From assembly GCF_042649045.1 (NCBI RefSeq), contig NZ_JBHSEF010000026.1, forward strand, positions 310,001 through 374,000: 64,000 bases of DNA, written 5' to 3'. The translations under genes were made by a program, and so were the position numbers. Below, piece after piece: positions 9,565 to 17,604 of the stretch (the stretch's first letter is position 1; each line of letters begins with the position of its first letter). The DNA is from Chryseomicrobium palamuruense. Lineage in GTDB: Bacteria; Bacillota; Bacilli; Bacillales_A; Planococcaceae. Under the pieces are notes generated by a model. The model had not been told where the DNA came from. It ran no database searches and saw nothing but the letters and a program-made list of their open reading frames with translations.

Positions 9565-9613
9565 GAATACGGTTGCCACATGATGTAAATATACTCAGAC
9601 GGTAACCGTATTC
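9565..9613. repeat. Long inverted repeat ahead of the spoIIIA remnant
   Basis: GAATACGGTTGCC at 9565-9577 is the inverse complement of 9601-9613 except for one G:T pair, around a 23-base loop. There is no T run, so it is not a standard terminator. It sits in the 250-base gap where spoIIIAA and spoIIIAB would normally be. A role as operator or as a deletion scar is possible; neither is shown. Confidence 0.6.
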
Positions 9614-9721
9614 TTATTTCGAAAGAAGTATAAATCCAGCTTCCATAGTATGGTTCCTCAGGCCAACTTACAATTGAATTACTATTTCCTCCGAAGTCTG
9701 CATAAGTTGAAGCAAGGGGAG

Positions 9722-9937
9722 GTGAGGGACGTCAGCTTTGATGATATTTTTCGGATGGCAGGCGTTGGGATACTACTTGCCTTACTTCATGTGTTTCTTG
9801 AATCCAATGACAAGAAAGAATACACCTTCTTCATATCAGTCACAGCATTCATCTATTTTACAGCAGAACTGTTACGTCTATTAAAACTGTTCTTTGAGAT
9901 GATGGCTGAGTACCTGCAGTGGTTGGCGCAGATGTGA
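9722..9937 (+). CDS. spoIIIAC: Stage III sporulation protein AC
   Basis: SpoIIIAC is a small two-helix membrane protein of the mother-cell SpoIIIA channel complex. Residues DDIFRMAGVGILLALLHVFL and KKEYTFF match the family. I chose the GTG at 9722 (71 residues; family about 65-68), although the ribosome site AAGGGGAG lies very close to it. The same frame is open from an ATG at 9650 with 24 more residues that do not look like SpoIIIAC. Unlike the usual operon, no spoIIIAA or spoIIIAB precedes it: efp ends 250 bases upstream. Confidence 0.78.
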   Translation: MRDVSFDDIFRMAGVGILLALLHVFLESNDKKEYTFFISVTAFIYFTAELLRLLKLFFEMMAEYLQWLAQM

Positions 9938-10296
9938 CCATCTCCATACTTGTGCTCGTAGGGATGGTCATGCTGTATCTGCTCATAAAACATGTGGTCC
10001 AAGAGTTGTATCCACCTGTCACTTTTTATGTGACCATGCTATTTTTTCTTGTTTTCACGATTAGCTGCATTCAACTGCTCGTTCCGGTAATTGGTCCCCT
10101 TTATCAACAACTATCTGTTGCGAACCATCCAGTCATTAAAGCATTTTTGATTACATTTCTTGCGCTTGCCAGTTTAGAAGTATTCCAATCGTATTTACAA
10201 TCAGAACAAGAAGATGCCATTAGTAAGTTACTAGAGATGGTTATTAAATGTTTTTTACTCGTCTATTGGATTGCCTATTTTCAACAAATGCGGTGA
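9919..10296 (+). CDS. spoIIIAD: Stage III sporulation protein AD
   Basis: A 125-residue membrane protein with about four hydrophobic helices, of the SpoIIIAD family (usually about 130 residues). VTISILVLVGMVMLYLLIKH and the hydrophobic central helices support the call, as does its position overlapping spoIIIAC by 19 bases and preceding spoIIIAE. It starts with GTG. AC and AD form the membrane part of the mother-cell channel base in sporulating Bacillales. Confidence 0.8.
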   Translation: MVGADVTISILVLVGMVMLYLLIKHVVQELYPPVTFYVTMLFFLVFTISCIQLLVPVIGPLYQQLSVANHPVIKAFLITFLALASLEVFQSYLQSEQEDAISKLLEMVIKCFLLVYWIAYFQQMR

Positions 10297-10299
10297 CGA

Positions 10300-11166
10300 A
10301 TGTTTCCACTTGAACTAATAAAGCAACTCTTCATCTTGACCTTTACCTATCAGATTTTGTGTTATTTACAGCCCAAACAACAAAAACTCTACGAATTCCT
10401 CTATGTACTGCTACTCATCTGGTCCATTATTTTGTACTTTGAACACCTCTATACACTTATTCAGTTTCTACAAACGACTCTATTTCCACTTTGGGAAGCA
10501 TTTATACCGATAACGCTCAGTATCGCTCATCTGTTCATGCTCATTGTTTTTCCACTCGCTCCTATTCTGACCGTATTTTATAGCTTGTTCAGTCTACAAC
10601 TGATTAAGAGCGTAGTTTATCCATTATTTGTGGTTACATTAGTCATCGTCTTCCTTAACAGGGTGGATTCAGGAGCTAGCTTAACCCGTTTTTATGAATT
10701 GCTACGTGCGACCCTTGTATTTCTACTAGTTGTCTTTTTCTCCAGTTTTAGTTTCTTTCTTACGGTTAGCGGAGGGATTGGTTACTTTGCGCTTGAACAA
10801 GTCAAACCATCTCTTGCTGCTATTATTCAGAATTCGATACCCGTCGTTGGTTCACTTGTTACGGAAGGTATTTCCACTGTGAAAGGTATTGCCTCTTTGT
10901 CTGCAATTGCTGGTGGAGCCATCGCTGCGGTTTCCGTTTTAAGCGCTGCATTTGTTCCATTTAGTAAACTTTTGATCGATGCATTTTGTTTTCGATTAGC
11001 AGGAGCTATTATTTCCGCTTTAGGTAGTGAGCGAGCAGGGGCTATCCTCGACGATGTCGGAAAGTTAATTTTTATTGCACTTGCTTGGTTTTTATTTTTT
11101 GTTTCTGTTATCTTTTTTTGCACCATGTATCTCTTTTTCTTTATTCAACTACTAGGACGTGGATAG
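10300..11166 (+). CDS. spoIIIAE: Stage III sporulation protein AE, N-terminally shortened
   Basis: A 288-residue polytopic membrane protein matching the SpoIIIAE core: the long hydrophobic N-half, GSLVTEGISTVKGIASLSA near residues 185-205, and KLLIDAFCFRLAGAIISALG at the family's most conserved region. The B. subtilis protein is about 399 residues with a signal sequence and an extracellular segment; about 100 N-terminal residues have no counterpart here. The frame has no internal stop, so this is a shortened rather than visibly broken gene. The ribosome site before ATG 10300 is weak. Confidence 0.75.
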   Translation: MFPLELIKQLFILTFTYQILCYLQPKQQKLYEFLYVLLLIWSIILYFEHLYTLIQFLQTTLFPLWEAFIPITLSIAHLFMLIVFPLAPILTVFYSLFSLQLIKSVVYPLFVVTLVIVFLNRVDSGASLTRFYELLRATLVFLLVVFFSSFSFFLTVSGGIGYFALEQVKPSLAAIIQNSIPVVGSLVTEGISTVKGIASLSAIAGGAIAAVSVLSAAFVPFSKLLIDAFCFRLAGAIISALGSERAGAILDDVGKLIFIALAWFLFFVSVIFFCTMYLFFFIQLLGRG

Positions 11167-11304
11167 ATGGAAATCATAATCGTCGTTGTCACACTGTATC
11201 TTATGGCAGAAATCGGTTGTGTCCTCCTGGAGGAACGAGAAGTCGAAATCCAACGGGTCAAGCAGCTTTTCTTGATGGGTTTGCTATTCATATTTCTATT
11301 TTGA
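11167..11304 (+). CDS. Small two-helix membrane protein in the spoIIIAF position
   Basis: The ATG right after spoIIIAE opens a 45-residue frame: a hydrophobic helix (IIIVVVTLYLMAEIGCVLL), a charged linker (EEREVEIQRVKQ) and a second hydrophobic helix (LFLMGLLFIFLF). SpoIIIAF normally lies between AE and AG, and its N-terminus is also two helices, followed by a ring-building domain that is absent here. I see no direct residue similarity, so minimal SpoIIIAF is inferred from position and topology only. An overlapping 80-codon frame in another phase (11085-11327) looks non-coding. Confidence 0.45.
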   Translation: MEIIIVVVTLYLMAEIGCVLLEEREVEIQRVKQLFLMGLLFIFLF

Positions 11305-11323
11305 TGGTCATACGCTATGGTAG

Positions 11324-11683
11324 GTGATTGTCATCAAGCCTCCCATTCAAATAGTTGGAATAGCTGGTCTCTTCGTCCTTCTCCTTTTTCTATATTTTTT
11401 TCCATCTTCACAAGAACCGCAACTTTCCTCATTAGAAGAAGTGCTTTCTAAAATGGAAGGAGCGGGGGAAATTACAATTTATATTCATCAAGCAGATACG
11501 CAAGCACGTCTATTTGATTTCCCATCAGAATCTTCAAAACTCACAGGCGTGCTTGTTATTGCGGAAGGAGCCGATCAACCATCCATCAAGCTCAAACTTC
11601 GTCAGACTGTCGCATCCGTTCTCCAAATCGCTGAACACCGCGTCATTGTGGAACCTATGAAAGGAGTAGAAAATGAACCCTAA
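11324..11683 (+). CDS. spoIIIAG: Stage III sporulation protein AG, shortened
   Basis: A 119-residue protein with one N-terminal membrane helix (IVGIAGLFVLLLFLYFF) then LEEVLSKMEGAGEITIYI and LTGVLVIAEGADQPSIKLKL, the two ends of the SpoIIIAG ring-building fold. Typical SpoIIIAG is about 200-230 residues. The long insertion between these two blocks, which forms the upper beta-barrel of the ring in B. subtilis, is reduced to about 14 residues. GTG start at 11324; the 3' end overlaps spoIIIAH by 11 bases. Confidence 0.75.
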   Translation: MIVIKPPIQIVGIAGLFVLLLFLYFFPSSQEPQLSSLEEVLSKMEGAGEITIYIHQADTQARLFDFPSESSKLTGVLVIAEGADQPSIKLKLRQTVASVLQIAEHRVIVEPMKGVENEP

Positions 11684-12188
11684 AAAACGTACCGTTTGGT
11701 TTCTGACATTACTTAGTTTGGGTGCAGTATTTTCTGTTTATGTATTAAATGACCGTCCAGACCCATTTGACGGGATAGTATTATTTGAGGATGAAGTGGC
11801 GGAATCAGATGAAGCGGCTCAACCTGTATCCTATCCTGTAAACGAGACGTTTCAGGAGATGAGAATGGAAGTCGAAGCGAAACGTAGTCAACTACGTGAA
11901 CAATTAACACAAAAGATAGGTTCACCTGAATTTACAGCAGAAGAAAAAAATGCAGCCTATGCGCAACTTGAGTTGCTGACAACTCAAGACTCGACTGAAG
12001 CATTGTTGGAACTGGTTATTAACTCTCTTGGCTATCCGGAGTCACTAGTACGAATCGAACAAGATCAAGTAATGGTCAACGTGGCAGCGGAAATGCTGGA
12101 TCCTGAAGAAGCCAACTCCATTATTTATGCTGTAAAAAAAGAGTATCCAGGGGCAGCGAAAGTACAAGTGGATTATTCAGCGTATTAA
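11673..12188 (+). CDS. spoIIIAH: Stage III sporulation protein AH
   Basis: SpoIIIAH spans the outer forespore membrane and pairs with forespore SpoIIQ in the feeding-tube channel. This 171-residue version has the N-terminal helix (TVWFLTLLSLGAVFSVYVL), a charged coiled linker and an intact C-terminal ring-building domain (EEKNAAYAQLELLTTQDS through AAKVQVDY). The B. subtilis protein is 218 residues. AAAGGAG precedes the ATG inside spoIIIAG. It is the last gene of the cluster. Confidence 0.82.
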   Translation: MNPKKRTVWFLTLLSLGAVFSVYVLNDRPDPFDGIVLFEDEVAESDEAAQPVSYPVNETFQEMRMEVEAKRSQLREQLTQKIGSPEFTAEEKNAAYAQLELLTTQDSTEALLELVINSLGYPESLVRIEQDQVMVNVAAEMLDPEEANSIIYAVKKEYPGAAKVQVDYSAY

Positions 12189-12211
12189 ACCCGCGAAATG
12201 CGGGTTTTTAT
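12188..12211 (+). terminator. Terminator of the spoIIIA cluster
   Basis: ACCCGC and GCGGGT pair around a short GAAAT loop, followed by a T run, directly after the spoIIIAH stop. Confidence 0.88.
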
Positions 12212-12337
12212 TTTTTTTGAATACAGAACAATGAAAAATCTAAGAGCAGGTACTAAAAATAGGTGCGCATTGAACAGAAAAACGATAGAATAGACTGTGT
12301 AGATAAGACAATCACGAAATAGAGGAGCTCGGTATAC

Positions 12338-12832
12338 ATGAAAATTCAAGAAATTCGCGAAATCATTAAATTAATGGATCAATCGACTTTGGATGAGTTT
12401 GTGTTCGAAGCGGAAGGTACAAAATTAAAACTAAAAAAACATAACGGAGAAACGCGTCCTACTGTACATACATCTGCACAACCACAAGAACAACCGGCAG
12501 CAGTGGTGACTCCAAAAACGGATGCACCAAAGGTGGAAGCCGCACCAGCTGAACCAATTGAAAAACAAGAATCAACATCATCAGAAGCGTCATCATCTTA
12601 TAAAACAATTACATCACCGATGGTTGGAACATTCTACTCCTCTTCATCACCAGAAGCTGATTCTTATGTGAAAGTTGGAGACCGAGTGAATGCGGACACA
12701 ATTGTTTGTATCGTAGAAGCAATGAAACTATTTAATGAGATCGAAGCAGAAATTGAAGGGGAAATCGCTGAAATCCATGTTAAAGATGGCCAACTTGTTG
12801 AATATGGTCAGCCTTTATTCTCGATTAAATAA
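12338..12832 (+). CDS. accB: Acetyl-CoA carboxylase biotin carboxyl carrier protein
   Basis: BCCP carries biotin between the carboxylase and carboxyltransferase of acetyl-CoA carboxylase, the first step of fatty-acid synthesis. The protein (164 residues) has an N-terminal helix, an Ala/Pro/Gln-rich linker (about residues 45-85) and a C-terminal biotinyl domain with the EAMKLFNEI site, whose lysine is biotinylated. Met follows Ala and Phe replaces the more common Met after Leu, a conservative change. Followed by accC 21 bases on. Confidence 0.96.
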   Translation: MKIQEIREIIKLMDQSTLDEFVFEAEGTKLKLKKHNGETRPTVHTSAQPQEQPAAVVTPKTDAPKVEAAPAEPIEKQESTSSEASSSYKTITSPMVGTFYSSSSPEADSYVKVGDRVNADTIVCIVEAMKLFNEIEAEIEGEIAEIHVKDGQLVEYGQPLFSIK

Positions 12833-12853
12833 TTCAGCGAAGAGGTGATTTCA

Positions 12854-14203
12854 ATGAAAAAAGTATTAATTGCAAATCGAGGCGAGATTGCAGTTCGCAT
12901 TATTCGAGCATGTAAAGAATTAGATATAGAGACTGTAGCTGTCTATTCGGAAGCAGATAAAGAAGCGCTTCACGTACAACTTGCAGATGAAGCGTATTGT
13001 ATCGGGCCCCACTTATCCAAAGACTCGTATCTACATTTCTCAAACATTATGAGTGTTGCGAAATTGACAGGAGCTGACGGAATTCACCCGGGTTATGGAT
13101 TTTTAGCTGAAAACTCGGATTTCGCAGAGCTTTGTGAAACATGTAACATTAAATTTATCGGTCCTTCAAGTTCCGCTATTTCTAAAATGGGAACAAAAGA
13201 CGTCGCACGTGAAACAATGCGTGCAGCTGGCGTACCTGTTGTACCAGGTTCTACTGGAATTGTGGAAACACAAGATGAAGCGACGCGCATTGCTTCAGAA
13301 ATTGGCTATCCAGTCATTATCAAAGCCACTGCTGGTGGAGGCGGGAAGGGAATCCGTGTTGCACGCAGTGAAGAGGAACTAATTACGGGTATCAAAATCA
13401 CCCAAAAAGAAGCGCAAGCAGCCTTTGGAAATCCTGGTGTGTATTTAGAGAAGTTTATTGAAGAGTTCCGCCATGTTGAAATTCAAGTGTTAGCGGATGG
13501 GCATGGGAACGCCATTCATTTAGGCGAGCGAGATTGTTCCATTCAGCGCCGCATGCAGAAGTTGGTGGAAGAAGCACCTTCTCCAGCCCTTTCCGAAGAA
13601 ACACGTGCTAAAATGGGCGAAGCGGCTGTTAAGGCAGCTCTAGCAGTTAATTACGAATCTGCTGGCACAGTGGAATTTATCTACGATCATATTCATGATA
13701 CGTTTTACTTTATGGAAATGAATACTCGAATCCAAGTGGAACATCCGGTAACGGAAATGATTACAGGAGTCGATTTAATTAAGCAACAGATCCTCGTTGC
13801 TTCGGGTGAAGTTCTTGCATACAAACAAGAAGATATCCAGTTAAATGGGTGGGCGATTGAATGCCGTATTAACGCAGAAAACCCATCGAAAAACTTTATG
13901 CCTTCTCCAGGAAAAGTTGTAATGTACTTACCTCCTGGTGGCTATGGTGTTCGAGTGGACTCTGCCGTGTATCCAGGCTATTCCATCCCTCCATTTTATG
14001 ATTCAATGGTCGCAAAGTTAATTGTCCATGCGCCTACTCGTGAAGAAGCGGTGTTGAAAATGAAGCGTGCTCTTCAAGAGTTTATCGTAGATGGAGTCGA
14101 GACGACAATTCCGTTCCATATACGTTTGATGGATCATGAAATTTTCCGTTCGGGAGACTTTGATACGAAGTTTTTAGAGCGTTATGAGTTAATGAAAGAG
14201 TAG
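12854..14203 (+). CDS. accC: Biotin carboxylase subunit of acetyl-CoA carboxylase
   Basis: An ATP-grasp enzyme (449 residues) that carboxylates biotin on AccB. KKVLIANRGEIAVRIIRAC opens the N-domain; the ATP-grasp glycine loop is KATAGGGGKGIRVA; the active-site strand EMNTRIQVEHPVTE is intact. AGAGGTGA sits at the correct distance from ATG 12854; an in-frame GTG three codons earlier is rejected. It may also serve the propionyl-CoA carboxylase beta subunit encoded near 42 kb, since no separate alpha subunit is in the window (inference). Confidence 0.97.
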   Translation: MKKVLIANRGEIAVRIIRACKELDIETVAVYSEADKEALHVQLADEAYCIGPHLSKDSYLHFSNIMSVAKLTGADGIHPGYGFLAENSDFAELCETCNIKFIGPSSSAISKMGTKDVARETMRAAGVPVVPGSTGIVETQDEATRIASEIGYPVIIKATAGGGGKGIRVARSEEELITGIKITQKEAQAAFGNPGVYLEKFIEEFRHVEIQVLADGHGNAIHLGERDCSIQRRMQKLVEEAPSPALSEETRAKMGEAAVKAALAVNYESAGTVEFIYDHIHDTFYFMEMNTRIQVEHPVTEMITGVDLIKQQILVASGEVLAYKQEDIQLNGWAIECRINAENPSKNFMPSPGKVVMYLPPGGYGVRVDSAVYPGYSIPPFYDSMVAKLIVHAPTREEAVLKMKRALQEFIVDGVETTIPFHIRLMDHEIFRSGDFDTKFLERYELMKE

Positions 14204-14217
14204 GGAGATGAGGTAGT

Positions 14218-14610
14218 ATGGCGGAAACAAAAGGACCTGAGTATTTTCAAATGTCAACTGTTAAAGATGATTTAGGAACGATTCAAATTGCTCCTGAAGT
14301 TATCACAGTTATTGCAGGAATTGCAGCAAATGAAGTAGAAGGTGTCGCCGCAACACGTGGAAATTTTGCAGTGGGTGTTGCTGAAATGCTCGGTAAGAAG
14401 ATTCACGGAAAAGGTATCAAGACAGATATCTCTTCAGAAGGCTTATTCATAGATGTATTTTGTTCGGTTCGTTATGGAAAATCTGTACCAACAGTAGCGC
14501 AAGAGATTCAACAAAATGTTCGACAGACGATTGCCAATATGACGAGTTTAGAAGTGAAAGAAGTTAATGTTCACGTGACTGGTATCCAGTTCGAAACAAC
14601 AGAGAATTAA
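14218..14610 (+). CDS. yqhY: Asp23/Gls24 family envelope stress protein (YqhY)
   Basis: A 130-residue Asp23-domain protein: VITVIAGIAANEVEGVAAT is the family signature. It lies between accBC and nusB as in B. subtilis, where YqhY is linked to control of acetyl-CoA carboxylase activity. That functional link is literature knowledge; the sequence itself shows only the domain and the conserved neighbourhood, with 14 bases from accC. Confidence 0.9.
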   Translation: MAETKGPEYFQMSTVKDDLGTIQIAPEVITVIAGIAANEVEGVAATRGNFAVGVAEMLGKKIHGKGIKTDISSEGLFIDVFCSVRYGKSVPTVAQEIQQNVRQTIANMTSLEVKEVNVHVTGIQFETTEN

Positions 14611-14616
14611 AAAAGT

Positions 14617-14655
14617 GGAGCACTTCATTTTTCCAAATGAGGTGCTTCCTTTTTG
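14617..14655 (+). terminator. Terminator of accB-accC-yqhY
   Basis: GGAGCACTTCATTT pairs with AAATGAGGTGCTTCC around a short loop, followed by five T residues. Confidence 0.88.
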
Positions 14656-14755
14656 ATGGGCAAAACGAACTTATCAGAATAGGGAATTAAGTTTTGTCGC
14701 ACTCATTTCTATGCTATGATGAGTAGCATAGTGAAAGATAAAGGAGTTCAACAAT

Positions 14756-15133
14756 ATGAAAAGAAGAGATGCTCGCGAACATGCGTTACGCGTGTTGTTT
14801 CAACTCGATCATTCGGAAATGGATGTCCATGAAGCGATGGCACATGTGACCGAAGAAAAAGATGCTTTTTTCGAATTGCTCGTGCAAGGAACGATGGAAA
14901 AGCGAGAAGAAATCGATGGCAGCTTAAATGAAAAACTAGAAAATTGGTCTTTAGCTCGGTTGCCGAAAATTGAGCGAACCATTCTTCGTATGGCTGTTTA
15001 TGAAATTTTATTTGGAGAAGATGCTCCAAAACCTGTTGTCTTAAACGAGGCGATCGAATTAACGAAAGCTTATGGTGATGAACAATCAAGCCGCTTTGTA
15101 AATGGCGTATTATCTAAATACCTCAACGACTAG
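14756..15133 (+). CDS. nusB: Transcription antitermination factor NusB
   Basis: A 125-residue all-helical protein that, with NusE (S10), binds boxA of rRNA leaders. MKRRDAREHALRVLFQLD at the start and the C-terminal VVLNEAIELTKAYGDEQSS and RFVNGVLSK motifs are diagnostic. AAAGGAG precedes the ATG. An 8-base inverted repeat (CTATGCTA/TAGCATAG at 14709-14731) lies just upstream and overlaps a possible -10 (TATGAT); its role is unknown. Confidence 0.95.
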   Translation: MKRRDAREHALRVLFQLDHSEMDVHEAMAHVTEEKDAFFELLVQGTMEKREEIDGSLNEKLENWSLARLPKIERTILRMAVYEILFGEDAPKPVVLNEAIELTKAYGDEQSSRFVNGVLSKYLND

Positions 15134-15144
15134 GAGTGTGCAAC

Positions 15145-15999
15145 ATGACAGCAAAGATCATCGATGGAAAACAGATTGCAGAACAAGTCATTTCAAAAGT
15201 AGAAGAACGAGTGAAATTATTAAAAGGACAGGGAATTACACCGGGATTAACCGTTATTTTAGTCGGTGATGACCCTGCTTCTCAAACCTATGTGGCGAGT
15301 AAGGAACGAACAAGTCAACGTCTCGGTATGAAATCAGAAGTCATCATCAAGCCCGTTACCATCTCAGAAAAAGAACTACTTACACTCATTCATCAATTAA
15401 ATGAAGATACAACGGTAGATGGAGTCTTACTTCAACTTCCGTTACCAAAACATATTGATGAAAACAACGTGTTACAAGCCATTTTACCTGAAAAAGATGT
15501 CGATGGGTTTCATCCGGTCAATGTCGGAAAATTGATGCTTAATCAAGAGGGATTTGTTCCATGTACACCGTATGGGATCATTCAATTACTCGATTATTCT
15601 TCCATTTCCATCGAAGGGAAACATGCTGTTATCGTTGGGCGAAGTAACATTGTTGGGAAGCCGATGGGGCAATTACTACTGAATCGGCATGCTACGGTCA
15701 CATATACGCATTCACGTACACAGAATCTTGAAAAGTTCACGAAGCAAGCGGATTTATTAATTGTTGCAACCGGTCAACCTCAAATGATTACAAAAAATCA
15801 TATTAAACCTGGAGCAACAGTAATCGATGTGGGAATACATCGCAACTCTGATGGCCGATTATCGGGTGACGTTGATTTTGCTTCCGCTTCCGAAGTCGCT
15901 GGATTTATTACCCCTGTTCCAGGAGGCGTCGGGCCGATGACGATTGCCATGCTAATGGAAAATACATGTCTGAGTGCTGAGCGGAAGCTTTCTAAATAG
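15145..15999 (+). CDS. folD: Bifunctional methylenetetrahydrofolate dehydrogenase/cyclohydrolase
   Basis: FolD interconverts 5,10-methylene- and 10-formyl-tetrahydrofolate using NADP. At 284 residues it is full length. Signatures are VGDDPASQTYVASKERT, the PLPKHI substrate segment, KDVDGFHPVNVGKL and the NADP-binding VGRSNIVGKPMGQLLL. The start chosen is the ATG at 15145, with TAGGAGTG upstream, not the GTG three codons earlier. It uses the C1 units produced by the glycine cleavage genes at the left end. Confidence 0.96.
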   Translation: MTAKIIDGKQIAEQVISKVEERVKLLKGQGITPGLTVILVGDDPASQTYVASKERTSQRLGMKSEVIIKPVTISEKELLTLIHQLNEDTTVDGVLLQLPLPKHIDENNVLQAILPEKDVDGFHPVNVGKLMLNQEGFVPCTPYGIIQLLDYSSISIEGKHAVIVGRSNIVGKPMGQLLLNRHATVTYTHSRTQNLEKFTKQADLLIVATGQPQMITKNHIKPGATVIDVGIHRNSDGRLSGDVDFASASEVAGFITPVPGGVGPMTIAMLMENTCLSAERKLSK

Positions 16000-16008
16000 T
16001 AAACATGG

Positions 16009-16039
16009 ATAAGCTTGTACACTTGTACAAGCTTATTTT
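16009..16039 (+). terminator. Perfect hairpin between folD and xseA
   Basis: ATAAGCTTGTAC pairs perfectly with GTACAAGCTTAT around ACTT, followed by TTTG. The short T run makes it a weak terminator or attenuator. Confidence 0.65.
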
Positions 16040-16060
16040 GCAGAAAGTGAGGGAGAAAAT

Positions 16061-17425
16061 ATGACGACCGAGCACAGTTACTTAACTGTTACAGCGCTTA
16101 CTCGCTATCTGAAGAAAAAGTTTGATGCAGACCCTCACTTGCGTAAAGTGTATGTAAAAGGAGAATTATCGAATGTTAAGTACCATTCGAATGGCCACAT
16201 TTACTTTACATTAAAAGACGCAGGTGCCCGGATCTCATGTGCATTATTTGCTTCTCAAGCTCGTCACCTCCCTTTTAAAGCAGAAGATGGCATGAATGTC
16301 TTTGTTACTGGAGACATCAGTCTGTTTGAAGCGGCCGGTAATTATCAACTCTATGTGAAGACCATGGAACCGGACGGGATTGGTGCGTTATTCGTAGCCT
16401 ATGAACAACTAAAGAAAAAACTCGAACAAGAAGGATTGTTTGACCCTGATCGAAAAAAACCGATTCCTAAGTTTCCTTTGCATATCGGTATAGTCACATC
16501 GCCTACAGGTGCAGCTATACGGGATATGTTGACGACACTAGAACGAAGGTTCCCACTAGCGAAGGTAACAGTATTTTCTGCACTCGTCCAAGGAAAAGGG
16601 GCAGCACTTTCAATCGTTCAAGCCATTAATAAAGCAGAACTGTCGCATCAAGTCGATGTTCTCATTGTAGGGCGTGGGGGTGGTTCCATTGAAGACCTTT
16701 GGGCGTTTAATGAAGAACCTGTAGCTCGAGCCATAGCTACAAGTCCGCTTCCGATTATCAGTGCTATTGGTCATGAGACAGATACGACAATCGCAGATTT
16801 TGTGGCGGATCTTCGCGCACCGACGCCAACGGCTGCAGCGGAACTTGCGGTACCTGACCATTTTCAGTTGCGTCAAGCCATCACGGATTATCAAATGCGT
16901 AGTGAAAACAGAATAGCGGCGATCATGCAACAACACATGAAAGACTTAACTAAATTGAAACAAGCCGTAGTTTTTTCACAACCGTTACGTATGTACCGAC
17001 CTTTTTTAGAGTCGCATGTACAATTAAATGAACGACTTGAACGGGCCTATGAAAATTATGTTATACACGCCAAGTCAAAATTTGATCACTACACGGTTCG
17101 ACTACGGTCGCTCCACCCTCATCAAAAAATAGCACGAGCTGAAAAACAGAAAAGTGATGTAACCAGCCGTCTCATGTATATTGAGCGTTCGTTGATTACA
17201 AAAAAACAGCAACAATTTAGTGATTTGATCCGAACGCTTGAAGCTCTTAGTCCACTAGAGACGATGAGAAAAGGGTTTGTGCTGACGCAAAAAGAAGACC
17301 ATCTTGTTAAATCTGCACATCAACTTGAAACTGGCGATTTGATTCAAATTGTCTATCATGACGGAAAAGCTCAAGCTGTCATTCAATCTATTGAAAAGGA
17401 AGAGACGCATGAACTTAACATTTGA
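16061..17425 (+). CDS. xseA: Exodeoxyribonuclease VII large subunit
   Basis: ExoVII degrades single-stranded DNA in both directions. This 454-residue subunit has the N-terminal OB fold (TVTALTRYLKKKFDADPHL; VYVKGELSNVKYHSNGH), the catalytic core with IGIVTSPTGAAIRDM, the GRGGGSIEDLWAFNEE motif and SAIGHETDTTIADFVADLRA, then a long coiled coil. GTGAGGGAG precedes the ATG. It overlaps xseB by 17 bases. Confidence 0.96.
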   Translation: MTTEHSYLTVTALTRYLKKKFDADPHLRKVYVKGELSNVKYHSNGHIYFTLKDAGARISCALFASQARHLPFKAEDGMNVFVTGDISLFEAAGNYQLYVKTMEPDGIGALFVAYEQLKKKLEQEGLFDPDRKKPIPKFPLHIGIVTSPTGAAIRDMLTTLERRFPLAKVTVFSALVQGKGAALSIVQAINKAELSHQVDVLIVGRGGGSIEDLWAFNEEPVARAIATSPLPIISAIGHETDTTIADFVADLRAPTPTAAAELAVPDHFQLRQAITDYQMRSENRIAAIMQQHMKDLTKLKQAVVFSQPLRMYRPFLESHVQLNERLERAYENYVIHAKSKFDHYTVRLRSLHPHQKIARAEKQKSDVTSRLMYIERSLITKKQQQFSDLIRTLEALSPLETMRKGFVLTQKEDHLVKSAHQLETGDLIQIVYHDGKAQAVIQSIEKEETHELNI

Positions 17426-17603
17426 AGAAGCAATGAAACAACTTGAAGAAATTGTACGTCGTCTCGAACAAGGCGATGTACCTCTTGAAGAATCCATCGA
17501 CTTGTATAAAAAAGGAATGGAGCTTTCGGCATTATGTACAACTAAATTACAAGATGCAGAAAAGCAACTCGTTCAGTTTATCGATCAAGACGAGGAGGCC
17601 TAA
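17409..17603 (+). CDS. xseB: Exodeoxyribonuclease VII small subunit
   Basis: A 64-residue helical protein (LTFEEAMKQLEEIVRRLEQG; SIDLYKKGMELSALC) that coats the XseA coiled coil. The true start is the ATG at 17409 within the end of xseA, preceded by AAGGAAGAG; the longer frame from 17349 only reflects overlap. It stops one base before ispA begins. Confidence 0.94.
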   Translation: MNLTFEEAMKQLEEIVRRLEQGDVPLEESIDLYKKGMELSALCTTKLQDAEKQLVQFIDQDEEA

Positions 17604-17604
17604 T

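Noticed and set aside
11085..11327. 80-codon frame as spoIIIAF
   Set aside because: It starts inside spoIIIAE in another phase and its translation is rich in H, C and R with no membrane pattern of SpoIIIAF.
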